Positions 47,374 through 59,310 of a DNA stretch of 64,000 nucleotides are shown here, piece after piece; position 1 is the stretch's first letter, and every line of letters begins with the position of its first letter. A program made the position numbers and the translations under genes. Source of the DNA: Hofstenia miamia. Lineage: Eukaryota; Xenacoelomorpha; Acoela. The notes under the pieces are model-generated. The model saw only the letters and a program-made list of their open reading frames with translations. It searched no databases and was not told the DNA's origin. The stretch covers positions 1,349,762-1,413,761 of the forward strand of contig SCFE01000037.1 in the NCBI GenBank assembly GCA_004352715.1, in the 5' to 3' direction.

Positions 47374-50300
47374 ACCAATTGGCTAAAATCAATATAAATA
47401 AATCTGCTAACAAATCCGTTTTATTGCAATAATTAGCCAATTTCGTTAGCTACCACTTTCTCACGCTTTATAAAAGTATGTATGACATTATCAAGCGAGT
47501 GAGAAACTCAAATGAATAACCAAATTTTTAACATGTTAGCAATACAATGATCAGCGTTTGCTTTTTTAAGGAGAAACGTCGAAATAGTTGATTATCCTAA
47601 ACAAATTTTTCGAAGGGCGTCATTTTCTAAAAATTGTTTGAGAACTTTGCATTTTAAAATACAATTTTTGTGCTTATCTTCTGTTATTGAACAGCGGTTT
47701 GTAAGAAGTCTTTTAAACACAATGAGTAAATACATATTAGTTTCTGGTAAATGAAACTTTACAATTCAAAATATGGTAGCACTGTAACTATAGTCACATT
47801 TCATTGAATATCTCTGTCTCATTTTAAGGGTACTGAACAGAGATGGGGTTTTATTGCAGAACTTTTCACGCAATTTACAATATTCCGTTCTTATGCAATA
47901 TTTGTCTAAATGCAGTATTACTCAATTTTTCGAAATTGTCCGTTATTGCATTTGCTATATCGAAGCAAAAGACACTGCTGAGCTATTAGTCATCGACGAT
48001 TTTAAGCAGTAAATGATATACAGGAATAACGAGGAAAAACCAAACCCCTCCATATTCTCTAATATTCTTTTCTTAATGACCGAGAACTTTTTCCCACAGA
48101 AGCTGGCATTCATATTAGCCAATTTCGAGTTTTTAGCAAATTACCGAGAGCGTGCAAATGCTAGGATTACCATTGAGCCTTACAAGAAAAAAACTTGATG
48201 TACTGAAGAAATACCCAGTTCTTCATTAACTTATGGAACTTTCCGGAATTATTTGTGGAAATCGTGTTTCGGAGGGTACTATAAATCCCATACTTTCGGT
48301 TATTCTCCAATTGTTGCGATGGAAATTCAACCTATGTTCTCGGCTACTTGACGGCCTGCTTTTTTCAAAGAGAACGAGACTAAAAATGAATCAATATCTT
48401 GTGGTAAGCTGGTATAACTCAATTGAAGTGTGAATACATCGTTGTTTGAGACTTTGCAGGATTTTAATTTTTTAATTAAGTTTTTGTGATGTTTTACGCA
48501 ATTAACTCTCAACTGTTACTGGATATGGCTAATTGTAAAATTCAACATTTTATTTTCATGTAGTATTGGTTGGTCTAAAATCAAGATAGCTAACGGAAGA
48601 CTAAGTAGCCAAATGCTCAAGATCAGAGGAAATATTGGAGGCAAAAGAACAACCAAAGTTGAAAATCCCAGTGTCATCGACGTACAGTAGACAGGATGAG
48701 TTGAGGACAGATTGAGGGAGGTCGTTGATAGCAACGAGAAAGAAGAGAACACCAAACATAGAACCTTGAGGAACACCACTATAGACAAGACCAGGAGAAG
48801 AAATAGACGAGTTGATTTTGACACACTGGTTACGATTTGACAGGTAAGAATGAAAAAATTCAATGAAATCAGCATCAAAGCCAAATAAACTTAATTTGTC
48901 AAGAGGGACATAATGAGGGAGCCGATCAAAAGCTTTAGAAATGTCAAGAAAGATAACGCAACCATGATCATTACAATCAGAGTGGAAATAGCAGTTTTCA
49001 ATCAAAGTGCGCAAGTTAGTGATGGTAGAACGACCTGGAAGGTTACCATGCTGAGAAGCGGAGAAGAGGTGACGAATTTTAGGGAACTCATAGCGAAAGA
49101 CAAGACGCTCAAAGATGATTGACAGCCGAGAAAGAATAGCTATTGGACGATAAGAAGTGACTTGAGAAGAGGGAAGCTGATTGGATTTTAATAGTGGAGA
49201 GATCCAAGATGTTTTCCAGCAAGGCGGAAAACGTTTAGAGGAGCAAATGTAGGAGAAGAGATGCTTTAAATGGATGGAAAGAGTTGAGGAAGTTTCATGG
49301 ATAACAAAGGATGGGACGCCATCAGGATAGCAAGAACCAGACAATTTGCAGGACTTAAGCATGAAGGAAATATCATGGGCGTTGAAGACGATGTCACATA
49401 GGTGAATCAGCGGGGAGGTGACAGGAGGACCAGGACAGAGAGAGAGACAGGATCCGAAAAATTCGAGGCAAAGTAGGAATTGAAGAGATCAGCTTTCTCC
49501 AGATCCGAGTGAACAGAAAGATGGTCCCATTTCAAGCTGGAGATGTCAGGTTTGGAATGAAGAGAACGCAAGAAAGAATAAGAGTCGTGAAGAGATCCAG
49601 ATGAGAAGCTGGACAGCAGAGAGATTTTGTCGAGTTCCATCAAGTTGATTACGTCTTTTGTGAGAAGAGTTTCGAAAAATCGGAAGGACTGGAACGGTGG
49701 AATTCAATGAAATCAGCATCAAAGCCAAATAAACTTAATTTGTCAAGAGGGACATAATGAGGGAGCCGATCAAAAGCTTTAGAAATGTCAAGAAAGATAA
49801 CGCAACCATGATCATTACAATCAGAGTGGAAATAGCAGTTTTCAATCAAAGTGCGCAAGTTAGTGATTGTAGAACGACCCGGAAAGTTACCATGCTGAGA
49901 AGAGATGAGGTGACGAAATTAGGGAACACGTAACGAAAACAAGGCGCTCAAAGATGATTGACAGCTGAGATAGAATAGCTATTGGACGATAAGAAATGAC
50001 TTGAGAGGAGGGAAGCTGACTGGATTTTAACAGCGGAGAGATCCAAGATGTTTTCCAGCAAGGCGGAAAACGCTTAGAGGAGCAAATGTATTAGAAGAGA
50101 TGCTTTAAGTGGATAGAAAGAGTTGAGGTTTCATGAATGACAAAGGGTGGGACACCGTCAGGATAGCAAGGACCAGACAACTTGCAGGACTTAGGCATGA
50201 GGGAAATATCATGGGCGTTGAAGACGATGTCACATAGGCGAACCACCGGGGAGGTGGCAGGCGGGCCAGGGCAGAGACAGAGACAGGATCCGAAAAATTC

Positions 50301-52451
50301 GAGGCAAAGTAGGAATTGAAGAGATCAGCTTTCTCCAGATCCGAGTGAACAGAAAGATGGTCCCATTTCAAGCTGGAGATGTCAGGTTTGGAATGAAGAG
50401 AACGCAAGAAAGAATAAGAGTCGTGAAGAGATCCAGATGAGAAGCTGGACAGCAGAGAGATTTTGTCGAGTTCCATCAAGTTGATTACGTCTTTTGTGAG
50501 AAGAGTTTCGAAAAATCGGAAGGACTGGAACGGTGTTTTAATTACCCCATTAATGTCACGAAATTATTTTTACTGATGCAATTTTTGAAAGGGCTGTTAT
50601 CTCGATATAAGGTAGCCACTTTCTCTAGGTTTTTTCATATGAAGTAAAGTTTTCGTTTGAGTTTGTTTGAAATCAATCTCTTTCATTTAAAAGGTACTGA
50701 GATCTATACTATCAAAAACAATTTTTAAATCTCAATGTTAAAAATTGATTATGAAATGTATTTCGACATTTAATCACTATTTTGAATTGTTTTAGAGATC
50801 CAAAGTTAGCTCCTTCATCAAAATCTTACACAAGCCAATCGTCTAAAACTTCAAATGTCAACGATCTTGATGATCTTTTTGAAGACTTCGATATTAATGT
50901 TTGTTCTTTCTTTTCATTGTACTTGCAATTCAAATCGAAATTTTAACACTAATTACAAATTAATTAAAATAACTTGAAGGGAAATACTTGTACACCATGC
51001 TTCAAACATTTCTATATGCTCATAATAACTTTCTTAACTTAGGAGATTTAGTGAATCTCGATAATTATCAAAAACTGATGCCGGAGTCTAAGTTATTCAA
51101 TTTGAAAATGAATATTAGTTAATTGTTTTAATTATGGAAGCAATTTCATTTCGTTTACGTATTTAGCACACAGTAATTGCGACCAACAATGCATCTTTAA
51201 ACGCCTCCGGTGGAAATAGGTAATTATTAATTCGTATTGATTTTTTCTATTCCAAATATTGATTTTCACACAACAGTGTTATTTAAGAGTTTCCTATTTA
51301 TATTTAGATTTTTGTGATTTAATTTTTACCACCCGCTACGTCTTGCCACTGCTAAGCAATACAATAAATGTTAAAAAAATATTTGTGTATAGCTATCAAT
51401 ACAAAGCGATACAAAGAGCAGGCCTCGACCCAGCTAAATGTCTTAAATTATTAGAGGCCTAATATACATTAATTCACACCCATAATAGTAAACAAAATAT
51501 TCGATATTTCACAATATGTAATGCAAATATAATACGTTCAACAAAATGTATTTAGTTTTTTAACGTTCTCAGCCTTGTTACAATTAAAGTTCTCATAAAT
51601 TGTTAACAAAAATGTTGACTAAAATTGGAAATCAGACGAATAATTGTACATTTCACAAATGTGACAAAATATCTGTAAATTTTAAATATAGATTTTGATC
51701 TAGTAAAAAAGAGATAACAATCAATGGTTAAATTTGTTACGAAAAACATCCTCTATTTACTGAATTAATTTATTCAAACTTGGAGAAATCATCTGAAGCA
51801 TATGATGTGCTGCAAAAATTGTGAAAATTTAAATGAAATATATCCAGAAATATGTATGAGGGCCATAATTGTATCTTCGTTTTTAAAATTTGACAGAAGT
51901 GCATTAATACAACTGATTGAATTACTCACTAAAAATTCCAATGTAATTATTATTATTGCATTTTGTCTCAAAATATGTAAACAATTCCCAATGATGAAAA
52001 CGATTTATGTAATAAATAATAAGTTGCACTATTACATCATGATTTATGAAAAACATTTGTGCATGCTCTAAAATGTCAATGTGTTTTAATAGCCCTCCAA
52101 TAAATTTACAGCTGTTTCGAAGTCGAGGCCTGTTCCTTGTATCGCTTGATAGCTATTTAAGAGATTGCTGATTATTTAGTGTTTAGTTTTTGTCAGAAAC
52201 CTCTCTATCTTGGAAATGCTTCTTCGCAAATGGGATGTAATGGACGTTCAAAACGGTGAGTTGAAAGTTAACTTTATTTACCTTTCAAACGATTCTTTTT
52301 AGTTGTTGCGATCGACTACGCTGTTTTGAATGTGATTTTAAAGTCATTACGTTTCTTAACAAATGTTGGAACAACACATCCGATTATTTATTTTTTCGTA
52401 CGCATTATCCAGACCCTAAAAAGCTGTCTGATGGTTTGAAATCTAAAAGAG
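47117..52451 (+). CDS. CFAP418: CFAP418 (C8orf37) homologue, 5 exons found, last exon missing
   Basis: Exons: 1 at 47249-47301 (identical extra copy at 47117-47169), 2 at 50796-50898, 3 at 51167-51219, 4 at 52187-52255, 5 at 52303-52451; all GT-AG and phase-consistent, 142 codons so far. Exon 1 gives MGDVDELLDELDDFTLKK, as in MAEDLDELLDEVESKF of the human protein. Exon 2 ends with the second acidic motif DLDDLFEDFDIN. Exons 4-5 give PLYLGNASSQMGC, CCDRLRCFECDFKV and NTSDYLFFRTHYPD, matching the family's Cys-bearing C-terminal domain. CFAP418 acts at the photoreceptor/ciliary base and is linked to retinal dystrophy in people. The final Cys/Trp-rich stretch of about 30 residues was not found. 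Intron 1 (3.5 kb) carries a LINE, intron 3 an inverted-repeat element; intron 4 is only 47 bp. Confidence 0.87.
47374..48556 (+). other. CFAP418 intron 1, left part, with an unassigned open frame
   Basis: A frame at about 47,827-48,010 stays open for roughly 61 codons after a TTTTAAG acceptor-like site (NFSRNLQYSVLMQYLS, then RYCICYIEAKDTAELL) and ends at TAA. Another piece after TTTTCCCACAG (48,101-48,198, KLAFILANFEFLANYRERA) follows. Phases of the two do not agree. Could be a decayed nested gene or chance. Confidence 0.3.
48557..50534 (-). mobile_element. Two tandem partial LINE copies in CFAP418 intron 1
   Basis: Same family as 35900-38132, opposite strand to the gene. Right-hand copy 49694-50534, left-hand copy 48557-49693; both start at the same point (CACCGTTCCAGTCCTTCCG on the minus strand). 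The left copy has the longer RT: SYRPIAILSRLSIIFERLVF, SASQHGNLPGRSTI, VIFLDISKAFDRLPH, YSGVPQGSMFGVLFF, LLYVDDTGIF. The copies differ at many bases, so they are not a simple assembly duplicate. 3' ends are missing. Confidence 0.85.
50535..50795. other. CFAP418 intron 1, right part
   Basis: AT-rich, no element seen; ends in a normal TTTTAG acceptor. Confidence 0.6.
51389..52157. repeat. Inverted-repeat element in CFAP418 intron 3
   Basis: Arms at 51389-51433 and 52110-52157 are imperfect inverted copies sharing TAGCTATCAA, GCGATACAA and CAGGCCTCGAC. The 0.7 kb between is very AT-rich, non-coding. Probably a MITE or foldback element; it accounts for most of this otherwise short intron. Frames of 60-89 codons inside are taken as chance. 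Confidence 0.6.
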
Positions 52452-53329
52452 GTAATATTCAAAGTTGTTTAAGAATGAGTGATGCCAAAATTTTATTGCG
52501 ATTAATGGCTATTATTATAATTATGCACATTTGAAATATCTAAGTTGAATTATTGATCAATTAGAGTTTTCAGTGGTACTTTTTATCACAGGTAAAACAG
52601 TTGCTTTTCATGTCATGTTATTTCTATGAATGCTCATTGGCAATTCGCAACAAGTAGTTATGATGTCTGAAAATAAACATTCTGAGGCTCACTCTTTGAT
52701 CGATTACTGGGCGGTATCTCTAAACCAAAACGGAAGTGAAAGCAAAAAAATGAGTTTTCAGTTTTTAGCAGAAGCAGTGGCTTAGAATGCAATATTTTTC
52801 GAGCAAACGCCAAAATTTTGCCCAAGTTGACGTGTAATTGTCTTTACTTGATTAACAGCTTAATTTAGTGTTACGAAAATATCTTTTAGAAATTCATATT
52901 GCTCTTGAATAACGTTTAGTAATGCTTATAGTAGTTAGCTTAAAAAACCGAAACCGCCATTTTGAGGTGTAATAAAACCGAAACCGGCCTAATTTTTTTT
53001 GGAAGCCGTCGCGCAATAATTACTATTATCATTAGACCACCGAAAAAATTTTCTGCTACCGCTTTAAAATTAAGGCGAAGTAATTATATTCATCAGTCAT
53101 TTTTGACATTTGGGAAATACTCCATTTTCACATATTTCGTCTTCATGCAACTTATTGATTTTATCAGATGTTCTTATTTATAGGCAAGGCCACATTTAGT
53201 GGGCAAAAAGCTGATAATTTTCCGACACCCTTAAAATAAGGAGACTTCTCTAACATAGTGCCCGTTCAGGCACAACGTGACCAGTCTCCTTGTTAATAGC
53301 TATTGCCTTAAGTTCTTAATACAGCTTAG
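52452..53329 (+). other. Downstream of CFAP418 exon 5, last exon expected here
   Basis: Must hold the missing CFAP418 3' end unless it is lost. A short frame from 52670 (MMSENKHSEAHSLIDYWAV, 42 codons) reads like protein but is unassigned. No CxC/W-C-G pattern of the CFAP418 C-terminus was found. Confidence 0.4.
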
Positions 53330-53920
53330 TTTTATGATTATGTTTACATTTCCTGGTCATTTTCTACATAGCTAACCTGGTTGGTTGGCTGTTTTGAAAC
53401 TCGATTTTCCTCTTCGATTGCAAATTCATCTTCACTCTTGAATTCATCAACGCTTTCATTGGATGTCATAGTCAACGTTTCTTTACAGCGGATGCAAATT
53501 CAATTAATGTATGATGATCAACCATTGTGTGTAATTGTGCTTCAATATTTTTTGCTGTCTATGAAGGCATTTTGATCCTCTTCAAAAGAAATAAGTGCCT
53601 GCGCTTGCCACAGAAAAGTTCATGTGACGGATTCTGTTCAGAGATCCACCATCCAGGCACCATGAGTGTCACATCTCTACTTTAGAGTCTCTCATACAGC
53701 TTGGAACTCATCTCACTTCGGAATTTTTGTTCCGAATGCGTCTCTGAAATCTTTCATCAATCAAACCATAGTACAGAATTCTTCGCAAAAGCAATTACTA
53801 TTTTCTCGCACTGTGGCTTCTTCAGGCTCTTATACTTCACAAACGAGGCCAATGTTGTTGTAGAATTTGATTTCGTGCTCAATTTCTTCATTTCTTCATC
53901 GTAAATTGTCTAATATTTAG
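53330..53920 (-). pseudogene. Decayed reading frame, family unknown
   Basis: On the minus strand one frame gives protein-like runs broken by about ten stops: NIGLVCEV, EPEEATVRENSNCFCEEFC, LMKDFRDAFGTKIPK, FLWQAQALISFEEDQNAF, SNESVDEFKSEDEFAIEEEN. The acidic tail and even spacing of stops suggest a dead gene or transposon protein. I do not recognise the family, and the reading could be chance. Confidence 0.3.
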
Positions 53921-55734
53921 ATTTCACATGCACTATGTAACAGTTTTTCTACAGTTTGATCTGACGACAATTTCACCGCAAAGTTTAAACGTACATATTG
54001 GATGATTTGTGCTGTTTTTTCGATTGTCAGTAAAAGTTTTTTTAGAATCGTTCCTTGCAAATCGATTTTTGTCTTTATAAACACTGCGTATTTTGTATAA
54101 AATCGTAAGGGGCTAGTTTCACACAAGTAACCCAATAACCCTAAAATAATTGGCATAAACAATCGCTTGGTGGCGTGGTAAATTAGATGTTACTATTCAA
54201 TGATTGGGTAAGGTAATATAATGCTATTGAAATATTACGACTGTTTTAGTCTTTCTCTTTTTTTTGGGAAACCTTGCGAAATGGTGCACTTATCGAACAA
54301 TTGAATTGTTTTACTAATCCATGCGCATATGAAAGAAATCTGATTGCGAAATTTGGCAACGGCATCACACTAGTGAAAAAGCAGTGATTACTTTACTCAA
54401 ATTAACACCTAATATATTCGAGTGCTCGCCCAAGATCTTGGCCGGATCTTACATTTTTGAACCGTACTTTATTAAATATTAGACCTAATATCCAAAATAA
54501 AATCCTATTTTTACTACATTGCACTGTTTTGATGCTGTAGAAAATATCGTTCGAATGTGCAAAATATATTCGAAACATTTCTGGGAGATCAAGGATTTGA
54601 TAAACGTTTGGGCGGCGATGAAGTGTTAATAGCCAACGTGAAAGATGCATCTAACAAAATGACTATTTACGAACTACCTTAGCAATGCTAATTGATTTTA
54701 ACCTACTTTTGCAGTTCAAATTTACAATCAGAAGAACGCTTCTCCTGCAAGAAATTGGAAATAAAGACAAATGATGTCAAAATTAGATCACATGACTATT
54801 GTTATTTGAGACAAATATGAAATTTGATTTTTTGCCTGTACATCTGCGGAAGTTGACTCATTTCAAAAGTAAAAAACGAGCCAAGCATTCGAATTGAGTG
54901 TGTTGTTTACATTTATTAATTTGTTTTACATAAATATGTATATCAACTATTTCATTGTTTTAAGAACATGTTTATCACATTTGTTCGCTACCTAGTAATA
55001 CTATATATAGTAATACAACTCTAAACATGGTCACTTCATTTAAAGAATTCAGAAACATTTGAGGAATTTTAAATGAAAAACACATTTTATGCATTACATC
55101 AATTTTCAAAATTGCAATTGTTTTTCATTCTCGTCATCGCCATTAACGGATTTTAAGAAATTCCATTAAATTAAGGTTAATTTTTTAGTAATCTTATATA
55201 TTTTTTCTTAAATTGATAGGAAGTATTTATTTAAATTCATTCTTCGGCAATGTACATTTAATTATTTTCGGAAGGGTTTTATTCTCTTCTACCTCTATGA
55301 TATAAAGTAATTTTCTTATCTACAATCCATTAAGATGGAGATTGATTCTTTGATATTTAACAAACTGATGTGTCATGTTCTGCTTTGTGCTTCTTGAAGA
55401 AGGCATTAAGAAAATATTTTTTAAAAGATTTGTGGTCGTTTTTTCAATTCAAATAAATTGTAAATTAGCCTTTTCCCATTGCTTTATCATTTTTCAATTT
55501 TCCGAAAAGGGTATTGACCCAATGAGAAAGGGTATCTGCAATTGCCTAGTACTTAACCCTATTCAGGAAACACATTTTATCTTGCCTCCACAAATAAAAG
55601 TGTTATTAGCCAAGATATTTTCACCATGAACAAAGGCAGGTTAACCTGTATCAGGCCTTACTATGTGGTAAAGCCCTTTCTGGATGTACATGAGTGCCAA
55701 GGCGACCTAATAAATTGATTCCATACATAATTCT
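53921..55734. other. Intergenic with possible exon remnants near 54.25-54.68 kb
   Basis: Plus-strand pieces LNCFTNPCAYERNLIAKFG (about 54,300) and FLGDQGFDKRLGGDEVLIA (about 54,580-54,640, ending in TAG at 54,679) look protein-like but are in frames that cannot be joined by clear splice sites. The remainder is AT-rich with an 84-codon frame at 55375-55629 of no known type. Confidence 0.3.
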
Positions 55735-58560
55735 TTATTGGAACAGTATACTTGTGCATAACGGGTGTATACTTAAAAATCCGTGCATTTTTACATTATT
55801 GTAGGAACAAGTATGCTTTATGATCTGAGTTAATACCAATATCTACAGTTTGAAGGTGATCAACTAAATGAGGATGCGTGATAAGAAACTTGTCAAGTTG
55901 TTGGTCTTGAAGTGAAGGGGGAGAGTTAAGCTTAACTGGATCCGATGATGTAATATGATGATACAAATTAAGTCTATTCCAATCACCTGCACTTATTGCT
56001 ACAGCAGTCGGATAATATTTAATTAGTTCTGCATATGGTGATGAGATATAATTAATAAGACTATTTTGTCGAGATGGTGGACTATATGAAGCATTAATAA
56101 TGAATGTACAATATTTGTTTAGTGGTAATGTTACTTTTATCCAAAAAGATTCAGTATCTCCATCTGACGTACAAATAATTGCACTGTATAAAGAGTCACG
56201 AATGTATATCATAATACCACCTACTTTATGAAGCTTAAGACGTCGAGGATCGACAGTTGCAGATATCTCTATCCCTTCTGTAAAGAGTAAATCGGTTGAT
56301 ATCAATATAATAATCTGGATGGAACTTCTTTAAATGGGTTTCTGTAACATTACAAATGTCAATATTAAGAGAATGCATCTGTTCACCTAAAACCTGAGAT
56401 AATTTCCTTGTTACAGAGAGATAACGTAGAATAGACATTGCATTAATAAGTTGAAATTTCGGAAGATTGTGTTGGAGTCTTTAATTGTCAGAAGTGTGGT
56501 GGATCAGTATTTCCATTTTCAATCTTCTCAATCAATCGATTTACTTGTAATTTATGTATTGGACATGTTACAGAAAAAGTTTATCGTTATAGATTGCATT
56601 TGATTTGCTGTCGTTTGAATGAGAATGTACGCATATATGTTTTTCAGCATCTTTTTCTAAAAGGCAATCATTATAACTGTGTTCACCAACACAGAAAGCA
56701 CAAATTCATTTGTTAGATAGTTACTACAAATTTGTGGTTTCAGAACATCCTTAGTTGAGCAAAAGTGATGAGAAAATGAAAGTGGGCTATTCATAATAGT
56801 TTCACGTAGTTGTGGATAAGTTCTTAACACAACAACTCTATCACCAGATTTAACACTATATGAATACAAATATTGTATATCTCCTTTGTTTTTTAAATGT
56901 GGATTACTACGAAACATTTCTTCTATAAAATAAGTAGAATTAATGGTGCCAAAACCTTTTGGAATATATGAAAATGAAATTTTTGGCTTTCATTCAGTAG
57001 AAAGCTTTGCGGAATATCCCATCTTTGATGCTTCTTCTACTGTAGATTTAGTAGATCCATTGTCAAGAATATTGAAAATTATATGTCCTGTTTCCATAGC
57101 ACGTGCAGAATGTATTGTAGGTGCATCATCCGGGATTACAGTCGAAAGTTTTTCCTGCAATGCTGATACAGCTTCTTTATCAACTTGATCTTTTAATTCT
57201 GATTTTAATATGATTGTATTTGTTTTAATTACAGGTTTTTAATATTTTTTGACAACTTGTGGATAGCTTGTTGATTCCTTAGCAACATTATTAGCGGGAA
57301 CGGTTTGTTTTGTTGAAAATATTTCTTTACATTACTGAGGAGTAAATGAACTTTTTCAAATTGTTATCTTTTAATAGCAGAGCGTTTATTGAAGTTTTCA
57401 GCAATAATTGAATATTTACCATCAAGACGTTCTAGAATACTATTTTTTGCAGTAGTGTCAAGGGATTTCTCCATTGTAAATTATCCAAATATTTGAAAGA
57501 TAAATATAACACAATATTGTAATTAACAATGTTGTAAATAATAATTGGGGAGAAAATTAGCAGCTAAAAAATTTCCAGTTCCACGGAAACAGTCTCCCCG
57601 TTGTTGATGTAGGCCTCTCGGGCCTAGACTGTCAGTTGATCGTGCTCTGTGTCTCTTTAACGCATGCAGCATATGTTTGTGCCATCTATTGTTTCATGAG
57701 AATAGCTGATCTCTTGCATGTTTCACATTTTTCTGTACTTAATTTTGTGAAGCTCTTTTATCATTCGCTGGTATGTTGAATAAGATAATTTAGTATGCTT
57801 TGAGGTGTAATCATCCAAAAGTGGGCTATTCATAATAGTTTCACGTAGTTGTGGATAAGTTCTTAACACAACAACTCTATCACCAGATTTAACACTATAT
57901 GAATACAAATATTGTATATCTCCTTTGTTTTTTAAATGTGGATTACTACGAAACATTTCTTCTATAAAATAAGTAGAATTAATGGTGCCAAAACCTTTTG
58001 GAATATATGAAAATGAAATTTTTGGCTTTCATTCAGTAGAAAGCTTTGCGGAATATCCCATCTTTGATGCTTCTTCTACTGTAGATTTAGTAGATCCATT
58101 GTCAAGAATATTGAAAATTATATGTCCTGTTTCCATAGCACGTGCAGAATGTATTGTAGGTGCATCATCCGGGATTACAGTCGAAAGTTTTTCCTGCAAT
58201 GCTGATACAGCTTCTTTATCAACTTGATCTTTTAATTCTGATTTTAATATGATTGTATTTGTTTTAATTACAGGTTTTTAATATTTTTTGACAACTTGTG
58301 CATAGCTTGTTGATTCCTTAGCAACATTATTAGCGGGAACGGTTTGTTTTGTTGAAAATATTTCTTTACATTACTGAGGAGTAAATGAACTTTTTCAAAT
58401 TGTTATCTTTTAATAGCAGAGCGTTTATTGAAGTTTTCAGCAATAATTGAATATTTACCATCAAGACGTTCTAGAATACTATTTTTTGCAGTAGTGTCAA
58501 GGGATTTCTCCATTGTAAATTATCCAAATATTTGAAAGATAAATATAACACAATATTGTA
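55735..58560 (-). mobile_element. LINE with gag-like ORF1 and endonuclease, RT lost
   Basis: Minus strand. ORF1 part (about 58,260-56,640): RAMETGHIIFNILDNGSTKS, PKISFSYIPKGFGTINS, SGDRVVVLRTYPQLRETIM, then a zinc knuckle CAFCVGEHSYNDC (CX2CX3HX4C) at about 56,700, the arrangement of Jockey/R1-type gag-like ORF1. Endonuclease (56,450-55,796): HSLNIDICNVTETHLKKF, KVGGIMIYIRDSL, SAGDWNRLN, GINSDHKAYLF with the catalytic SDH. Directly after comes AATAAA (55,740 region); no RT is present, so the copy lost its 3' half. Part of ORF1 is tandemly duplicated. Confidence 0.8.
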
Positions 58561-58859
58561 ATTAACAATGTTGTAAATATTAATTGGGGAGAAAATTAGC
58601 AGCTAAAAAATTTCCAGTTCCACGGAAACACAGTCTCCCCGTTGTTGATGTAGGCCTCTCGGGCCTAGACTGTCAGTTGATCGTGCTCTGTGTCTCTTTA
58701 ACGCATGCAGCATATGTTTGTGCCATCTATTGTTTCATGAGAATAGCTGATCTCTTGCATGTTTCACATTTTTCTGTACTTAATTTTGTGAAGCTCTTTT
58801 ATCATTCGCTGGTATGTTGAATAAGATAATTTAGTATGCTTTGAGGTGTAATCATCCAG
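56782..58859. repeat. 1,039 bp direct tandem duplication
   Basis: GTGGGCTATTCATAATAGTT at 56782 recurs at 57821; the two units are nearly identical to AATCATCCA at 57817 and 58858. Differences: CA insertion in the second unit at AAACACAGTC, and GTGGATAGC/GTGCATAGC. The junction sits in AAAAGTGGGC, so only a few bases of homology were needed. Frames 57188/58227 and the LINE ORF1 segment are therefore present twice. Confidence 0.92.
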
Positions 58860-59310
58860 GATATTTTGAATGATGAGTTCATGTTGTAGGTATTTTCTAT
58901 TTGGGGCGTTCACTCGGCGGTAGTGAGACAATGTTGGGTGATAGGTGAGATATAATTCTATCTTTGTCTCTACCAAGAGTGCATCATGAACACCACCTCT
59001 ATTTCCACCAGGTACAGTGGGAGAACCAACAGCTATATTCTTTACTAGTTCATCAACCATACTAGATTTAGGGCCATAGTCAAGTGTTAATAGAAAGAAC
59101 GTTTTGCAAACTTGCTGCCTTCTGCCGTCAGAATTTGTAAAGAAGTAGTAAATATGTCAGCTTCTTGATGCTGTGCTGTTCGTCTTAGTTGCAATTCTTT
59201 TTCCAGGTACATGTCCCTGTGCTTATCTTCCTCAGTTTTCTCTTGGTAGGCGGGAAACCCATTTCAATTATTTCATCTAGAGAATAAACATTGTAAAATA
59301 TCAATAAGTG
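58560..59310 (-). pseudogene. Fragment of a transposon-derived protein (VCKTFFL / SHYRR / CETC family)
   Basis: On the minus strand, pieces in neighbouring frames: YYFFTNSDGRRQQVCKTFFL (about 59,160-59,100), MVDELVKNIAVGSPTVPGG, THPTLSHYRRVN-like, APNRKYLQHELIIQNIL, KLSYSTYQRMIKEL (59060-58764) and, shifted, KLSTEKCETCKRSAI. The order V-C-K-T-F-F-L, S-H-Y-x-R, YxxxF, CxxC is that of a protein family I know from arthropod and cnidarian repeats, likely transposon-encoded; exact name not recalled. Its 3' part is caught in the 1,039 bp duplication. Confidence 0.55.

Noticed and set aside
51259-51462. 67-codon ORF in CFAP418 intron 3
   Set aside because: Ends in one arm of the inverted repeat; no support as an exon.
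52600-52660. CFAP418 last exon after TTATCACAG
   Set aside because: The phase-correct reading (GKTVAFHVMLFL) ends early and lacks the CxC and WxCG residues of the family C-terminus.
56943-58227. Two identical 81-codon plus-strand ORFs
   Set aside because: Antisense of LINE ORF1, present twice because of the tandem duplication.
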